A DNA stretch of 64,000 bases from an uncultured Brevinema sp. (GCA_947038195.1 CAMQVI010000003.1:22740-86739); one strand, 5' to 3'. Shown: positions 39,563 to 49,901, counted from the stretch's first letter. Numbers and translations: made by a program. Notes: a model not told the origin generated them from the letters alone.

Positions 39563-40327
39563 ATGATGCGTTGTGCTTCTATTATTAGTGGTAGTAAAGC
39601 TAATTGTTTTTATGTAGAAAGTGAGGGAGAGGCCATTTTAGTGGACACAGGACTTTCTTTCCCTAAAGTAGAACAGTCCTTTGCTGAATTAAATATCGAC
39701 CCTAACAAAATAAAAGGTATTCTTATTACCCACGAGCATGAAGACCATGTTCGCCACCTTAAACGTATTGCTAGTTCTTATCGTCTTCCTGTCTATCTCA
39801 CTCAAGAAACGCTCAATAAAACAGGTTTAGCTCTAAAAGACTGTCATATTATTAAAGCTGGAGATGATTGGAATATAGGTGAGATTAACATACATGCTTT
39901 TAAAGTTCTTCATGATTCTGATATGTGCCTAGGCTTCAATTTTATGGCTGGAGGTAAAAAAGTATTTTATGCCTCCGATATAGGTTCTTATGATGATGAA
40001 ATTCTTAAAAAAGCAGAAAATGCCCATTTTATAGGAATAGAAGCTAATTATGAGCCCTCTATGCTTAGAGCGTGTGGATATCCTCAACACCTGAAAGACA
40101 GAATCTCTGGGGGTGCTGGACACCTCTCTAACCCCGAATCTCTCGCTTTTGTTAAAGATATTGCTAGTAAAAACACGAGGAATGTAATGTTTCTCCATAT
40201 TAGTGAAAATAGTAATTGCACGTCTCACATAGAACGTATGATAGATCAAGATTTACATCATTATTTGCCAGAAGTTCGTTATATCATCACCAATAGACAC
40301 ACCCACGGTCCTTTAATAGAAGTATAA
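39563..40327 (+). CDS. MBL-fold metallohydrolase (YycJ/VicX-like)
   Basis: SGSKANCFYVESEGEAILVDTGLS, ITHEHEDHV, HLSNPESLAF. Confidence 0.88.
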   Translation: MMRCASIISGSKANCFYVESEGEAILVDTGLSFPKVEQSFAELNIDPNKIKGILITHEHEDHVRHLKRIASSYRLPVYLTQETLNKTGLALKDCHIIKAGDDWNIGEINIHAFKVLHDSDMCLGFNFMAGGKKVFYASDIGSYDDEILKKAENAHFIGIEANYEPSMLRACGYPQHLKDRISGGAGHLSNPESLAFVKDIASKNTRNVMFLHISENSNCTSHIERMIDQDLHHYLPEVRYIITNRHTHGPLIEV

Positions 40328-40371
40328 AGTGAACAGACATACGTCCGTAGGGCTTTTAATAGAGGTATGAA

Positions 40372-40974
40372 TTGAAAAAAATATTGTTACAAACTTGCTG
40401 TGCCCCTTGTGTTACGACTTGTGTTGAAGTTTTGAGGGGACATCTTCCTTGGGAAAAATGTTTAGAATTTGCCCCTCATTTTGATGAAATTGTTATTTAT
40501 TTCTACAATCCCAACATACACCCCGAAGAAGAATACCACAAAAGAGCTATAGAGGCTAAACGTTATGCAGATATTGTAGGATGTCCTTTTATAGAAGGTG
40601 AGTATGAGCCCGAAATATGGTATGATAGAGTAGAAGGCTTAGAAAATGAGCCCGAAAAAGGTAAACGCTGTACGACCTGTTATGGTATGCGTCTCCAAAA
40701 AACTTTTGACTACGCTTTAGAGCATGGTTTTAGTGCTGTGGCTAGTACCCTTACCCTAAGCCCTCATAAGGACGAAAAAAGAGTAAATGCTATAGGGGTA
40801 GCGTATGCTAAAAAAACAGGTATAGCATATCTTGTTTCTAATTTCAAAAAAAATAATGGATTTAAAAAATCCAAAGAATTAAGTGTAGACCATTGTATTT
40901 ATTGTCAAAATTACTGTGGCTGTGAATTTTCTCTAATTGCTAAATTAACACATCTCTCAAATAAAAACACCTAA
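40372..40974 (+). CDS. queH: Epoxyqueuosine reductase QueH
   Basis: LLQTCCAPCVTTC, YFYNPNIHPEEEYHKR, RCTTCYGMRLQKT, YCQNYCGCEFS. Confidence 0.92.
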   Translation: MKKILLQTCCAPCVTTCVEVLRGHLPWEKCLEFAPHFDEIVIYFYNPNIHPEEEYHKRAIEAKRYADIVGCPFIEGEYEPEIWYDRVEGLENEPEKGKRCTTCYGMRLQKTFDYALEHGFSAVASTLTLSPHKDEKRVNAIGVAYAKKTGIAYLVSNFKKNNGFKKSKELSVDHCIYCQNYCGCEFSLIAKLTHLSNKNT

Positions 40975-40992
40975 GATAATCTTAGGTGTTTT
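40963..40992. terminator. Bidirectional hairpin at the end of queH and the convergent small ORF
   Basis: AAAAACACCTAAGATAATCTTAGGTGTTTT. Confidence 0.82.
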
Positions 40993-41134
40993 CTTGATTT
41001 TCATCATTTTTTGATTCTTCTTGTTCTTTGATTTTTTTGAGGCGAAGAAGAGTCACCTTATTAATAATATTGATCAAATCTTTATGAGTTTCAAGGACCT
41101 TAGAAATAGCTTGATCCAACTGTTCTTTTGTCAT
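40982..41134 (-). CDS. Small ORF, 50 aa, unknown (absent from supplied ORF track)
   Basis: Reverse-strand MTKEQLDQAISKVLETHKDLINIINKVTLLRLKKIKEQEESKNDENQENT; GGAGG ribosome-binding site upstream; stop lies in the terminator hairpin. Confidence 0.55.
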   Translation of the reverse strand: MTKEQLDQAISKVLETHKDLINIINKVTLLRLKKIKEQEESKNDENQENT

Positions 41135-41266
41135 GTCTTGCAGCCTCCACATTTCTAATGTTAAATTATCTATGAGAAATCTTTTCTTATGCGATTATAG
41201 ACGAGACATCTTTTATAAAAAATTTCAAGGTTTCTCGAGTAACTATCGACAAGAGGGCTTTTATAA

Positions 41267-42199
41267 CTAAACTTTTATCTCTTCAGAAGATTTGGGTTGC
41301 AATTTATCACTCATAAGAGCTATATAAATACCTACAGCCAGAGAAGGAATAGCTATAATCCACGCTATTATGGGGGCATGGGCATTGTACATTTGGAAGA
41401 ATATTTGCACACAGGAAGCGGCAATTAGTCCCATGATAAAATAAAAAGTAGCTCCAGCTCTATGTTCTAAGAGTTTAGCCATTAACATTGTTGCTAAAAT
41501 TATCCCTATAACAACACCCCCTCCTATAAAAGCAATAGGGGTAAGAGATCTTTCTCCTATGTAGTTAAGGATGGGACCATATTCTCCTAGAGCGACTAAA
41601 AGAGCAGACCCAGAAATACCAGGAACGACCATAGTAAAAGCAGCCATAATACCTACAATAAAAAGCCAAATAATTCTAGCCATAGGAAGAGATACGATTT
41701 TGAATACTCCAAAATCTTTAATAATATTACTTTGTTCGGCGACAATGCGAGAAGGTTCTCTTAAAGAAGCAAGGGCAAATAATAAGCCAAAACCTAAAAC
41801 GATGAGTAAGATACGTATAGGACTACACTTGAGATCTGTTTGCATTTTCACAAGTACAGGAATAGATCCTAAAATGAGTCCGAAGAAAAAAGCAAAAGTA
41901 GGCACATAACTAAGAGGTAAGGGCGTTCCCTCAGGAAGATCTACACCCAATAGCCAAGAAATCAATTTGGCAAAGCTTAAAAATCCCAAGATAATTCCTA
42001 AACCTAATTTCCCAAGAAATATAATATATTCTTTTCTTTTTTCTGGTCTAATAAGGAAAAAACCTATAGCTTCTGTAAGTTGTTGGTAAATACCTAGGAC
42101 AAAAGCCATTGTTCCCCCAGAAACTCCAGGGATAATATTTGCGATACCGATGAGCATCCCTTTTAGCACCGTACTAATAAAATTGTTCATTTTTTCCAC
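41267..42199 (-). CDS. DUF368 integral membrane protein
   Basis: GMLIGIANIIPGVSGGTMAFVLGIY and second motif MVVPGISGSALLVALGEY. Confidence 0.9.
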   Translation of the reverse strand: MEKMNNFISTVLKGMLIGIANIIPGVSGGTMAFVLGIYQQLTEAIGFFLIRPEKRKEYIIFLGKLGLGIILGFLSFAKLISWLLGVDLPEGTPLPLSYVPTFAFFFGLILGSIPVLVKMQTDLKCSPIRILLIVLGFGLLFALASLREPSRIVAEQSNIIKDFGVFKIVSLPMARIIWLFIVGIMAAFTMVVPGISGSALLVALGEYGPILNYIGERSLTPIAFIGGGVVIGIILATMLMAKLLEHRAGATFYFIMGLIAASCVQIFFQMYNAHAPIIAWIIAIPSLAVGIYIALMSDKLQPKSSEEIKV

Positions 42200-42210
42200 C
42201 TTTAATATAA

Positions 42211-43188
42211 TTAAATAACTAAAGTCTCATACTCTTGAATAACAAGATAAATATCATCCAAGGTCATACATTGAGATAGGGCAGAACGCATTTTGGACAC
42301 CCCTTCAAATCCTGAAACCAAACTCATTAAAGCACCTCTTAGAGGTCTAACAGACTCAGATCCCGTTACCTCAATCCACAATTCTGCGTATTCTTTGAGG
42401 AGGGCTATTAATTCTTGATGACTAGGAGTCGTATATGCTCCTGTAGAACAATAGTCTTGGATTTGTTTGAAAAGATAAGGCTTTGCAATAGCCCCTCGTC
42501 CTATCATTAGTCCATCCACTTGATATTCTTTGAAAACATGGAGAGCGTCTTCTGGAGTTTTAATATCGCCATTAGCGATTAGTAATTTACTCGTGAGATT
42601 TCTAGCTCTTCTAAAATAATCCCATTGAGCAGTACCATGCCTGAATCTATCAGAAGTAAGCCGACAATGGAGCATAATAACATCAACAGAAGATTTATCG
42701 AGAGCAGAAATAATAGCATCGAGATTATCGGAAGAAAATCCACAACGAATTTTAGCCTCAACACTTACGCCACTATCTTTTACAGCGTTGACAATATCGG
42801 CAATTTTTTGAGGATCTTCTAAGAGACGAGAGCCTGCTCCTGTCTTTAAGACTTTAGGAGCAGGACATCCAAAATTAATATTGATTGATTTTACATTGAA
42901 GATTTTTTGTAGGATTTTGGACGCCTCATAAAATTCTTGAGGTTTATCCTTTCCAAATATTTGGATAGAGGTGGCATTAGGAGCATCGGAAATATCTGCA
43001 TAACGAAGGGTTTTAGGAGATTCTCTCAAAACCCCAGCGACACTGACCATTTCTGTTACCGTATAGCCTGCTCCGAATTTTCTATTCATCATACGCATAG
43101 ATGTGTGACTATAACCAGCAAGGGGGGCTAATATGAGATTGTTTGAGGTAGTAATTTGACCAAAAGACAATGGTTTAATAAAGTCCAT
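42211..43188 (-). CDS. dus: tRNA-dihydrouridine synthase
   Basis: LILAPLAGYSHTSMR, INFGCPAPKVLKTGAGSRLLEDP, DGLMIGRGAIAKPYLF. Confidence 0.92.
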   Translation of the reverse strand: MDFIKPLSFGQITTSNNLILAPLAGYSHTSMRMMNRKFGAGYTVTEMVSVAGVLRESPKTLRYADISDAPNATSIQIFGKDKPQEFYEASKILQKIFNVKSININFGCPAPKVLKTGAGSRLLEDPQKIADIVNAVKDSGVSVEAKIRCGFSSDNLDAIISALDKSSVDVIMLHCRLTSDRFRHGTAQWDYFRRARNLTSKLLIANGDIKTPEDALHVFKEYQVDGLMIGRGAIAKPYLFKQIQDYCSTGAYTTPSHQELIALLKEYAELWIEVTGSESVRPLRGALMSLVSGFEGVSKMRSALSQCMTLDDIYLVIQEYETLVI

Positions 43189-44834
43189 TAAGCTTCACTT
43201 CTCTTAATCCCGTAGAATTCAATAAACTCTTCTTTATATTCATTCACAAAACGACTCGTTTGAACGATATTAATACCCACTCTTTCTGCGAGGAACCGTC
43301 CGCCTTTTTCTGTTACACGGAAAAATCCTTTATTAAAAGGGGTAGGGGTTACTACAGGTATACGAAAAGCAAGTAAGCCACCTAGGGTAACAATAGAAGA
43401 TAGCTTTTTCATATATTGGTAGGGGTTTTCTAATAGTTCAATGTTTTTCCATGCTGTTACAATGTTATAAATAGGGCCTGTCTCATAGACTTTATCCATA
43501 GAATCGACAAGAGTAATATTATTATTTTCTAGAGCTAAACGACGAGAAAATTTAGATAATTCCACCCCTTGAGCGGAAAATCCATTGTGACTGGATTCTT
43601 GAACAAAGATACCGTGTTCTGCTCCAATATCAATTAATTTATAAGACTGATAAGTAGGAATAGGGAGTATTTTTTTTATGATTAAGACTCTTCTATTACT
43701 ATCTTCTTTTTGTTTGAGAACTGCTCTTTTATATCCTTGTTGAGCTTGCTCTACATTGTTAGCTACGATAAAATCTAGATTTTCTTCTTGTGCTAGAGGG
43801 TGAATATAGTACAAATAAGTACTATCGCAGTTATTACAGGAAAATTGATTTTGAGAGCTATTACGAGCAATAGATGTTTTGTGATAAGAGCCACAAAGAG
43901 GACAAGAAGCTGGTCTTCCCGCAATATTATTGCTTAATTCCAACCACCATTTTTCAAAAGAAAATCCTTCAGGGATATTGAGTCGCCCTATACTGGCTTT
44001 GTTAATGGCTGTTTTTATTTTTTTCGGAGTAAGAAGGAAGCTTTCAAGTAAAGGATTTAATAAAGGTATGGGTTTTAAACTTTGATATTGTTCTAAATTA
44101 TGGGCAATAACGACGATATATTTGTTAGCAGCTAGTACTTCTAACATAGTAAAACCAGGGCCACAGACCACTAAATCACTATTTTTAATATAGGGGGCAA
44201 TATTTGTAATATTTTTTACTATTGTTACTTGATCAGATTCTTCTATTTTGTAATTACTAAAAGGGCCAGCGATTACTGTTACTTTAAAAGGAGTATCTTT
44301 CAAAGTCTTAATCACTTTTTCAGCTATATTATGAGGGTCACTCCCACCTATTGTCACAAGAACATTTTTAACACCTGTATACTCGGTTTTTTCCATAAAA
44401 AATTCTTTATTGATAGGAGTGTGATAGAGTTCTAAAAAATTAGCTTGTTTATATTCAGCGCTGGGTAAGGGAGCAATATGAATCTCAGAAGAGAGACCTA
44501 ATTCTGCATTATCAAAAGAAATCATAGGGATAGGGCATTCATTTAATCCTAGCACGAGGCTATTATTAAGGTTCACACAATCGCTCACAATAAAATCATA
44601 GGGGGTGTCTTTTAAAATATCAGACACGTGTATTTTATCTCTAGAATCTGTAATTTGATGAGGAAATTCTTTTACAAGATCTCTCAAAGGATCTACCTCT
44701 TTAAGGTCTGTAATAATCCACAAAAAGGGGGTCTCACAGTAAGGGGCAATTTTAAGAATTCTTTTTAAGTGTCCTGTACCGTATTTCTTACCAGCTTGTA
44801 CCACAAATAACACAGAATGCTTTTTAGTAATCAT
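43188..44834 (-). CDS. Fusion: PseG/SpsG-like N-terminus, zinc ribbon, SAM methyltransferase-like C-terminus
   Basis: GTGHLKRILKIA, VLVTIGGSDPHN, GPGFTMLEVLAANKYIVVIAHN; CPLCGSYHK…CNNCDS; KLIDIGAEHGIFVQESSHNGFSAQGVELS. Confidence 0.75.
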   Translation of the reverse strand: MITKKHSVLFVVQAGKKYGTGHLKRILKIAPYCETPFLWIITDLKEVDPLRDLVKEFPHQITDSRDKIHVSDILKDTPYDFIVSDCVNLNNSLVLGLNECPIPMISFDNAELGLSSEIHIAPLPSAEYKQANFLELYHTPINKEFFMEKTEYTGVKNVLVTIGGSDPHNIAEKVIKTLKDTPFKVTVIAGPFSNYKIEESDQVTIVKNITNIAPYIKNSDLVVCGPGFTMLEVLAANKYIVVIAHNLEQYQSLKPIPLLNPLLESFLLTPKKIKTAINKASIGRLNIPEGFSFEKWWLELSNNIAGRPASCPLCGSYHKTSIARNSSQNQFSCNNCDSTYLYYIHPLAQEENLDFIVANNVEQAQQGYKRAVLKQKEDSNRRVLIIKKILPIPTYQSYKLIDIGAEHGIFVQESSHNGFSAQGVELSKFSRRLALENNNITLVDSMDKVYETGPIYNIVTAWKNIELLENPYQYMKKLSSIVTLGGLLAFRIPVVTPTPFNKGFFRVTEKGGRFLAERVGINIVQTSRFVNEYKEEFIEFYGIKRSEA

Positions 44835-45838
44835 AATCGTTGTCCTTTTTTTATCAATGGGAATCTAGCATAGCTATCCCAAGATTTTTTCTCATAAGTA
44901 TTGTTTAGGAAGTCTACATAAGCTCTTCCTGCGACCATAGCAGCGTTATCTCCACATAAAGAGAGAGGTGCATGGTAAATATGGTAGTTTTCCTTCTCTA
45001 AAAGATCCAGCTCTTGTCTCAATCTTAGATTAGCGGCAACACCACCTACCGTGATAATTGTTTTTATCTTTGTGTCTTTTAACACATTTTTCAACTTCTT
45101 TAACAAACTCATTACAGCAGCTTTTTGAAAACTAGCACAAATATCTGCTACAGGATAAGGGGGGCTAAGCTCTCTTAAACGATAGTAGACAGCAGTTTTA
45201 AGACCGCTGTAACTAAAATGGTATCTATCTTTTGGGTTATCAGCTAGCCCATGAGGCAATGTCCAAAATTTTTCATCCCCACCTTTAGCCATTTCTTGTA
45301 TAATGGGGCCACCGGGGTAGCCGAGATTTAACATTTTCGCTACTTTATCAAAGGATTCACCGATAGCGTCGTCTATCGTTGTCCCTAAAACTTCTCTTTC
45401 CGTATGAGAAAGGACTTTTATTAATAGGGTATGTCCCCCAGAGCATAGTAGTGCAATATGGGGAAAAGGAATTTCTTCTCCTAAATAAGAGGTATAAAGA
45501 TGAGCTTCCAGATGATCCACAGGGATAAAGGGTTTTTTTAAGGCATAGGCGAGAGATTTTGCCGTCATCGTTCCTATCACCAAAGAACCTATCAATCCAG
45601 GCCCTACACTAGCTGCTATGGCATCAATATCCTGTATATTATAATCTTTTAGAGTTTCTTCTAAGAGAGGAAGTATTTTCATCAAATGATTTCGAGATGC
45701 TATTTCAGGAACGACCCCTGAAAAAGGAGCATGTAATGCTATTTGGGAGAATATCTGGTGGCTCAAGATTTTTTTTCCATCCTCCACCAAAGCCAATGCG
45801 CATTCATCACAAGAACTTTCTATACCCAAAATTGTCAT
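44831..45838 (-). CDS. tsaD: tRNA N6-adenosine threonylcarbamoyltransferase TsaD
   Basis: MTILGIESSCDECALALVEDG…, VDHLEAHLYTSYL. Start moved from ORF-track 45886 to internal ATG matching the family N-terminus. Confidence 0.95.
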   Translation of the reverse strand: MTILGIESSCDECALALVEDGKKILSHQIFSQIALHAPFSGVVPEIASRNHLMKILPLLEETLKDYNIQDIDAIAASVGPGLIGSLVIGTMTAKSLAYALKKPFIPVDHLEAHLYTSYLGEEIPFPHIALLCSGGHTLLIKVLSHTEREVLGTTIDDAIGESFDKVAKMLNLGYPGGPIIQEMAKGGDEKFWTLPHGLADNPKDRYHFSYSGLKTAVYYRLRELSPPYPVADICASFQKAAVMSLLKKLKNVLKDTKIKTIITVGGVAANLRLRQELDLLEKENYHIYHAPLSLCGDNAAMVAGRAYVDFLNNTYEKKSWDSYARFPLIKKGQRL

Positions 45839-45882
45839 AAAAACGCACCTTATCCATATTATAGCAAATATCAAATAAAATA

Positions 45883-47157
45883 TCAAGAATAATTTTTAAG
45901 CTTGATAAATCCCATAAAGTCCAAATAAAAAATCATTTCCCCACAATGCTCTCTAGCTCTAGGAATAGACCTTGTCTCAATCTGGGGAAAAATAATTTTC
46001 TTATTTTCAAAAGCGCTATAAATATCTTTTATGGGACCTTTTAAGCCCACTTTTTCTCCCTTGTCAATGCTTTGAAGCATGAGCATAAGATCCCTCATAT
46101 CACCCATTCTTGCCAAAAATTCCCAATCTCTTTCTTGAAGAAGATTTTTTGAAACTAAGTCATTAATACTTATAGCTGAGCCCATGTATTCTAATTGAGC
46201 AAGGGCATAGAGCATATTTTTGGAAAGAAGAATAGAATGGGGGACAGAGTCTAGGTCGTCTAAAACCCTTTCAAATCCTTTAGACGAAAAGGCTTTAGCT
46301 AATATTTTTTGATTAGAAGAAAGACTATGTTGTAAAAAAGATAAAAGAGAGCTGTGAGGTATCTTATTAATAAAAAGAGAAAAACTATTTTTATTAATAA
46401 GCTTTTGAATGCCAAAGAGTTTAGATAAATCAAAATCTTTTAGAGATAAAGACATAAAATAATAATAATAATAAGAGATGAGATCATGATAAAATTTTAG
46501 TCCTTCTAATTTTTTTTCTTCGAGATAAATAATAAGATTTCTTTCAATAATATAATAAATATTATCAAGAAGGACAAGAGGAGTAGGTTCTTTTGGGGTT
46601 TCTTCTGAGATTTCCTGAGCTATTCTTTTAGAAAAAAAATTAGAGAGATTTGCAAGAGGGACTTTTTCAAAAAATAACGAAAACATCTTTGGAGTAGCAA
46701 GGCCACTAGATAGCATGTGATTGAAGATATTTTGCAAGTCTTTTTCGGGAAAATCCTGCCAATTACTAATAGAAAATAATTGAGGAAGAAATCGAAACAA
46801 TTCTTTATGAAGCTCTTCTAAATTAGTAATAGAAGTTTTTTTTACTAATTCCATTTTTTTAGCTATTTCTATGAGAAAATCTACAGGACAATGAATATAA
46901 ACATCATTATAATAGGTAGTAAGCCCTTCCTGTAAAATCAGCATAGGAGGCGCTTCATGACAATTAATTTCAAGTTCTTCTTCGGAAAATAAAGAGAAGA
47001 GGATTTTGTGGAGATTTAAGGGGATGTCTTTTGAGCTAGTGTGAATAAAAAAAAGATGATTCTTTGTACTGATACATATTTCTGCAGTATACAAGGGTTT
47101 TTCAGGAGGCTTAGAAATAATATAATTAGGAAAAATATTATTAATAATTCTCAACAT
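45883..47157 (-). CDS. Orphan helical protein with apparent internal duplication
   Basis: Long ORF; track start (47220) would run into tRNA-Asn, so the ATG at 47157 (preceded by AGGTG) is more likely. Confidence 0.65.
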   Translation of the reverse strand: MLRIINNIFPNYIISKPPEKPLYTAEICISTKNHLFFIHTSSKDIPLNLHKILFSLFSEEELEINCHEAPPMLILQEGLTTYYNDVYIHCPVDFLIEIAKKMELVKKTSITNLEELHKELFRFLPQLFSISNWQDFPEKDLQNIFNHMLSSGLATPKMFSLFFEKVPLANLSNFFSKRIAQEISEETPKEPTPLVLLDNIYYIIERNLIIYLEEKKLEGLKFYHDLISYYYYYFMSLSLKDFDLSKLFGIQKLINKNSFSLFINKIPHSSLLSFLQHSLSSNQKILAKAFSSKGFERVLDDLDSVPHSILLSKNMLYALAQLEYMGSAISINDLVSKNLLQERDWEFLARMGDMRDLMLMLQSIDKGEKVGLKGPIKDIYSAFENKKIIFPQIETRSIPRAREHCGEMIFYLDFMGFIKLKNYS

Positions 47158-47208
47158 AGAAAAACACCTTATACAACAAAAGACCCTAGTAAAGGATCTT
47201 TTTTTCTG

Positions 47209-47281
<73 letters not shown>

Positions 47282-47289
47282 AAAATTCT

Positions 47290-47363
47290 TGAACCGCCTG
47301 GGGTTCGAACCCAGGGCCCCGTGATTAAAAGTCACGTGCTCTACCAAACTGAGCTAGCGATCC
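47290..47363 (-). tRNA. tRNA-Lys (anticodon TTT)
   Basis: Reverse strand GGATCGCTAGCTCAGTTTGGTAGAGCACGTGACTTTTAATCACGGGGCCCTGGGTTCGAACCCAGGCGGTTCA. Confidence 0.93.
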
Positions 47364-47439
47364 AACACATTAGTGTATCAATATAATAATATATTTACAC
47401 ACATTTGTCAATAGTTTTAAAAACTATTTTTTATTTAAT

Positions 47440-48333
47440 TTACGCTTTGTGGGTTTTCTTCCATGCTAGGTAGGTAATAGGAGAAGCTACAAGGATAGAA
47501 GAATAAGTACCACTTAAAATCCCTACAATAAGAAGTAAACCAAAGTTTTTCAAAGTAGGTCCCGCCCAAAAATAAATAGCTCCAGCTACAAACAAGGTAG
47601 TAATAGAGGTAAGAATAGTACGTTGGAAGGATTGACCTATACTTTTATTGATTGTTTTATAGTAATCTTCATTAGGGAGTTTTTCGTGATTTTCTCTTAC
47701 TCTATCAAAAATAACAATAGTATCGTTAATAGAATAACCCAAAATCGTCAAGAAAGCCGCCATTGTCGTAAGATCCACAGGGATTCTCAAAACAATCGTA
47801 ATCACCAGCATTATAATCATATCGTGGAATAGAGCAGTAATAGCCCCTAATCCATATAAAAAGTCAAAACGAAAAGCGATATAAACTAAAATAAGCCCCG
47901 CCACAATAGCGAAAAGTTTTATAGCTTGTATAGCGAAATCTGTTCCTACACTAGGCCCTACATACTCAGAAGACAGTGTGACGATAGTGTCTGTACCATA
48001 TTCTTCTCTGATAGGATCAAGTAAATATTCTCCAGAGCCATCTTGCCCTAATTCTGCGGGGGCGGTGAGTAAAAAAGTTTCTTCACCAGCTGAGTTTTTT
48101 AGAGTTGTTAGAGAAATTTGATTATTTGTGATAAAAGCACGTAAATCTTTAATAGTACTAGGGGCAGCAAATTCTATACGTATCCCTCCAGCAAAATCAG
48201 TACCTAGGATAAATCCTGACTGAAAGTATATTACGCCCCCAGCCACTATAGCGACCACAAAAATAATAAGAGCTATCATTCTTTTACTAAGAAAATCAAT
48301 ATCTAAAAATCTGCTTTGTTGTATTTCTTGCAT
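47440..48333 (-). CDS. secF: Protein translocase subunit SecF
   Basis: LGTDFAGGIRIEF, TILGYSINDTIVIFDRVREN. Confidence 0.96.
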   Translation of the reverse strand: MQEIQQSRFLDIDFLSKRMIALIIFVVAIVAGGVIYFQSGFILGTDFAGGIRIEFAAPSTIKDLRAFITNNQISLTTLKNSAGEETFLLTAPAELGQDGSGEYLLDPIREEYGTDTIVTLSSEYVGPSVGTDFAIQAIKLFAIVAGLILVYIAFRFDFLYGLGAITALFHDMIIMLVITIVLRIPVDLTTMAAFLTILGYSINDTIVIFDRVRENHEKLPNEDYYKTINKSIGQSFQRTILTSITTLFVAGAIYFWAGPTLKNFGLLLIVGILSGTYSSILVASPITYLAWKKTHKA

Positions 48334-48341
48334 GATGACTC

Positions 48342-49877
48342 CTATAATTTTAGTTCTCTATTTTTGCCAATACAAGTTTCAAGAACGAGTTTTGACACGA
48401 ATAGAGCGGTGAAAATATTTGAAATAATACCAAAGGCTAGAGTTACTCCAAAACCTTTAATAGAACCTGAACCAAAGACAGAAAGCGCAATAGCAGCGAT
48501 AATAGTTGTTAAGTTAGAATCCCAAATAGTAGCTCCAGCTTGTTCATAAGCATTATGAAAAGCGGAGAGAAAATGTTTGGATTTTTTACTTTCTTCTTTA
48601 ATTCTTTCAAAAATAATAATATTAGCATCTACTGCCATCCCTACGGTAAGAGCAATCCCTGCAATACCAGAGAGGGTTAGCGTAGCTCCCATAGAAGCTA
48701 GAATAGAGAAGAGAAGTAGTAGATTCATCGCAAGGGCAAAAGATGCCACTAGTCCTGCTATTCTATACCAAGCAATCATAAAGACCACCACAGCGATCGC
48801 TCCAAAAGCTAAAGATTGAAGTCCTTGCTTAATAGAGTCAGCACCTAATTGAGGGCCGATAATTCTTTCTTCAATAATTTTCAAACGCACGGGTAAAGCA
48901 CCAGCTTCGAGGATATTAGCCAAATAAGTAGCTTCGGATACTCCAAAACTTCCAGAAATTTGACCACGTCCCCCAGGGATTTCCCCTTGAATAACAGGGG
49001 CGCTACGCACTCTATCATCAAGAATAATAGCAAATTGTTTATTAATATTATTTTTAGTAATATCTGCAAATATTTCGCCACCTTCGTCGGTAAGCTCAAA
49101 ACTCACAACATTACGTCCGAGATTATCTGTTTCTGCAAGAGCAGACCTTATGGAAGTACCATCCAAGTCTATTCTTTTATAAATGAGATACCAACCTTTT
49201 AATTGAGGAATATCTGTTTCATCATTTTCCCAATAAGATACCCACTCTGTGTCATTAGGGAGAATGAAAGTAACAGGTACTTCATCTTGAGAGAGGACAC
49301 CATATTGACCATCATAAGGAACACCTTGACTAACAAGGACATTCATTAATTCTTGATTGACAAAACGAAACTCTAATTTCCCTACTTTAGAAAGCCCTTC
49401 TTTTAAAAGATTAGGATCACTAACACCAGGTAATTCAATAGTAATTTTTCCGTCAAAAGTAGTACGAATAGCAGGTTCTGCTACTCCAAAAGCATCAATA
49501 CGGTTTTTGATAATTTCTAAAGAACGAACTAAAGCCGTTTCTTTTTCTGCTTCAAATACCTCATTGACCGCCACATCATCTTCGTCATATTGACGTAATA
49601 GTTGTTCACGGAGATCATCTTCATCAGGAATAGCTGCCACATAAACACCACCTTGTAGGTCTAAACCTAAAGAAAGAGTTTTGGCACGAATTTTTTTAAG
49701 CTCTTGTACATAAGCTCTTGTCTCAACATCAGCTACAGCTAACTCTTCAGCAGGCATACCAATTAAGGCTTGATCGTCTGGGTGAGTCAATATATACCAA
49801 CGATAACTAGGGTAAAGCCCCCATAGAGCCCAAGCAATAACACCAATTAAGACGATATAACGCATTATTTTATTCAT
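48342..49877 (-). CDS. secD: Protein translocase subunit SecD
   Basis: LGLDLQGGVYVA, GIAGIALTVGMAVDANIIIFERIKEE. Confidence 0.96.
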   Translation of the reverse strand: MNKIMRYIVLIGVIAWALWGLYPSYRWYILTHPDDQALIGMPAEELAVADVETRAYVQELKKIRAKTLSLGLDLQGGVYVAAIPDEDDLREQLLRQYDEDDVAVNEVFEAEKETALVRSLEIIKNRIDAFGVAEPAIRTTFDGKITIELPGVSDPNLLKEGLSKVGKLEFRFVNQELMNVLVSQGVPYDGQYGVLSQDEVPVTFILPNDTEWVSYWENDETDIPQLKGWYLIYKRIDLDGTSIRSALAETDNLGRNVVSFELTDEGGEIFADITKNNINKQFAIILDDRVRSAPVIQGEIPGGRGQISGSFGVSEATYLANILEAGALPVRLKIIEERIIGPQLGADSIKQGLQSLAFGAIAVVVFMIAWYRIAGLVASFALAMNLLLLFSILASMGATLTLSGIAGIALTVGMAVDANIIIFERIKEESKKSKHFLSAFHNAYEQAGATIWDSNLTTIIAAIALSVFGSGSIKGFGVTLAFGIISNIFTALFVSKLVLETCIGKNRELKL

Positions 49878-49901
49878 GAGAAAAATCCTTTTATTTTACG
49901 A

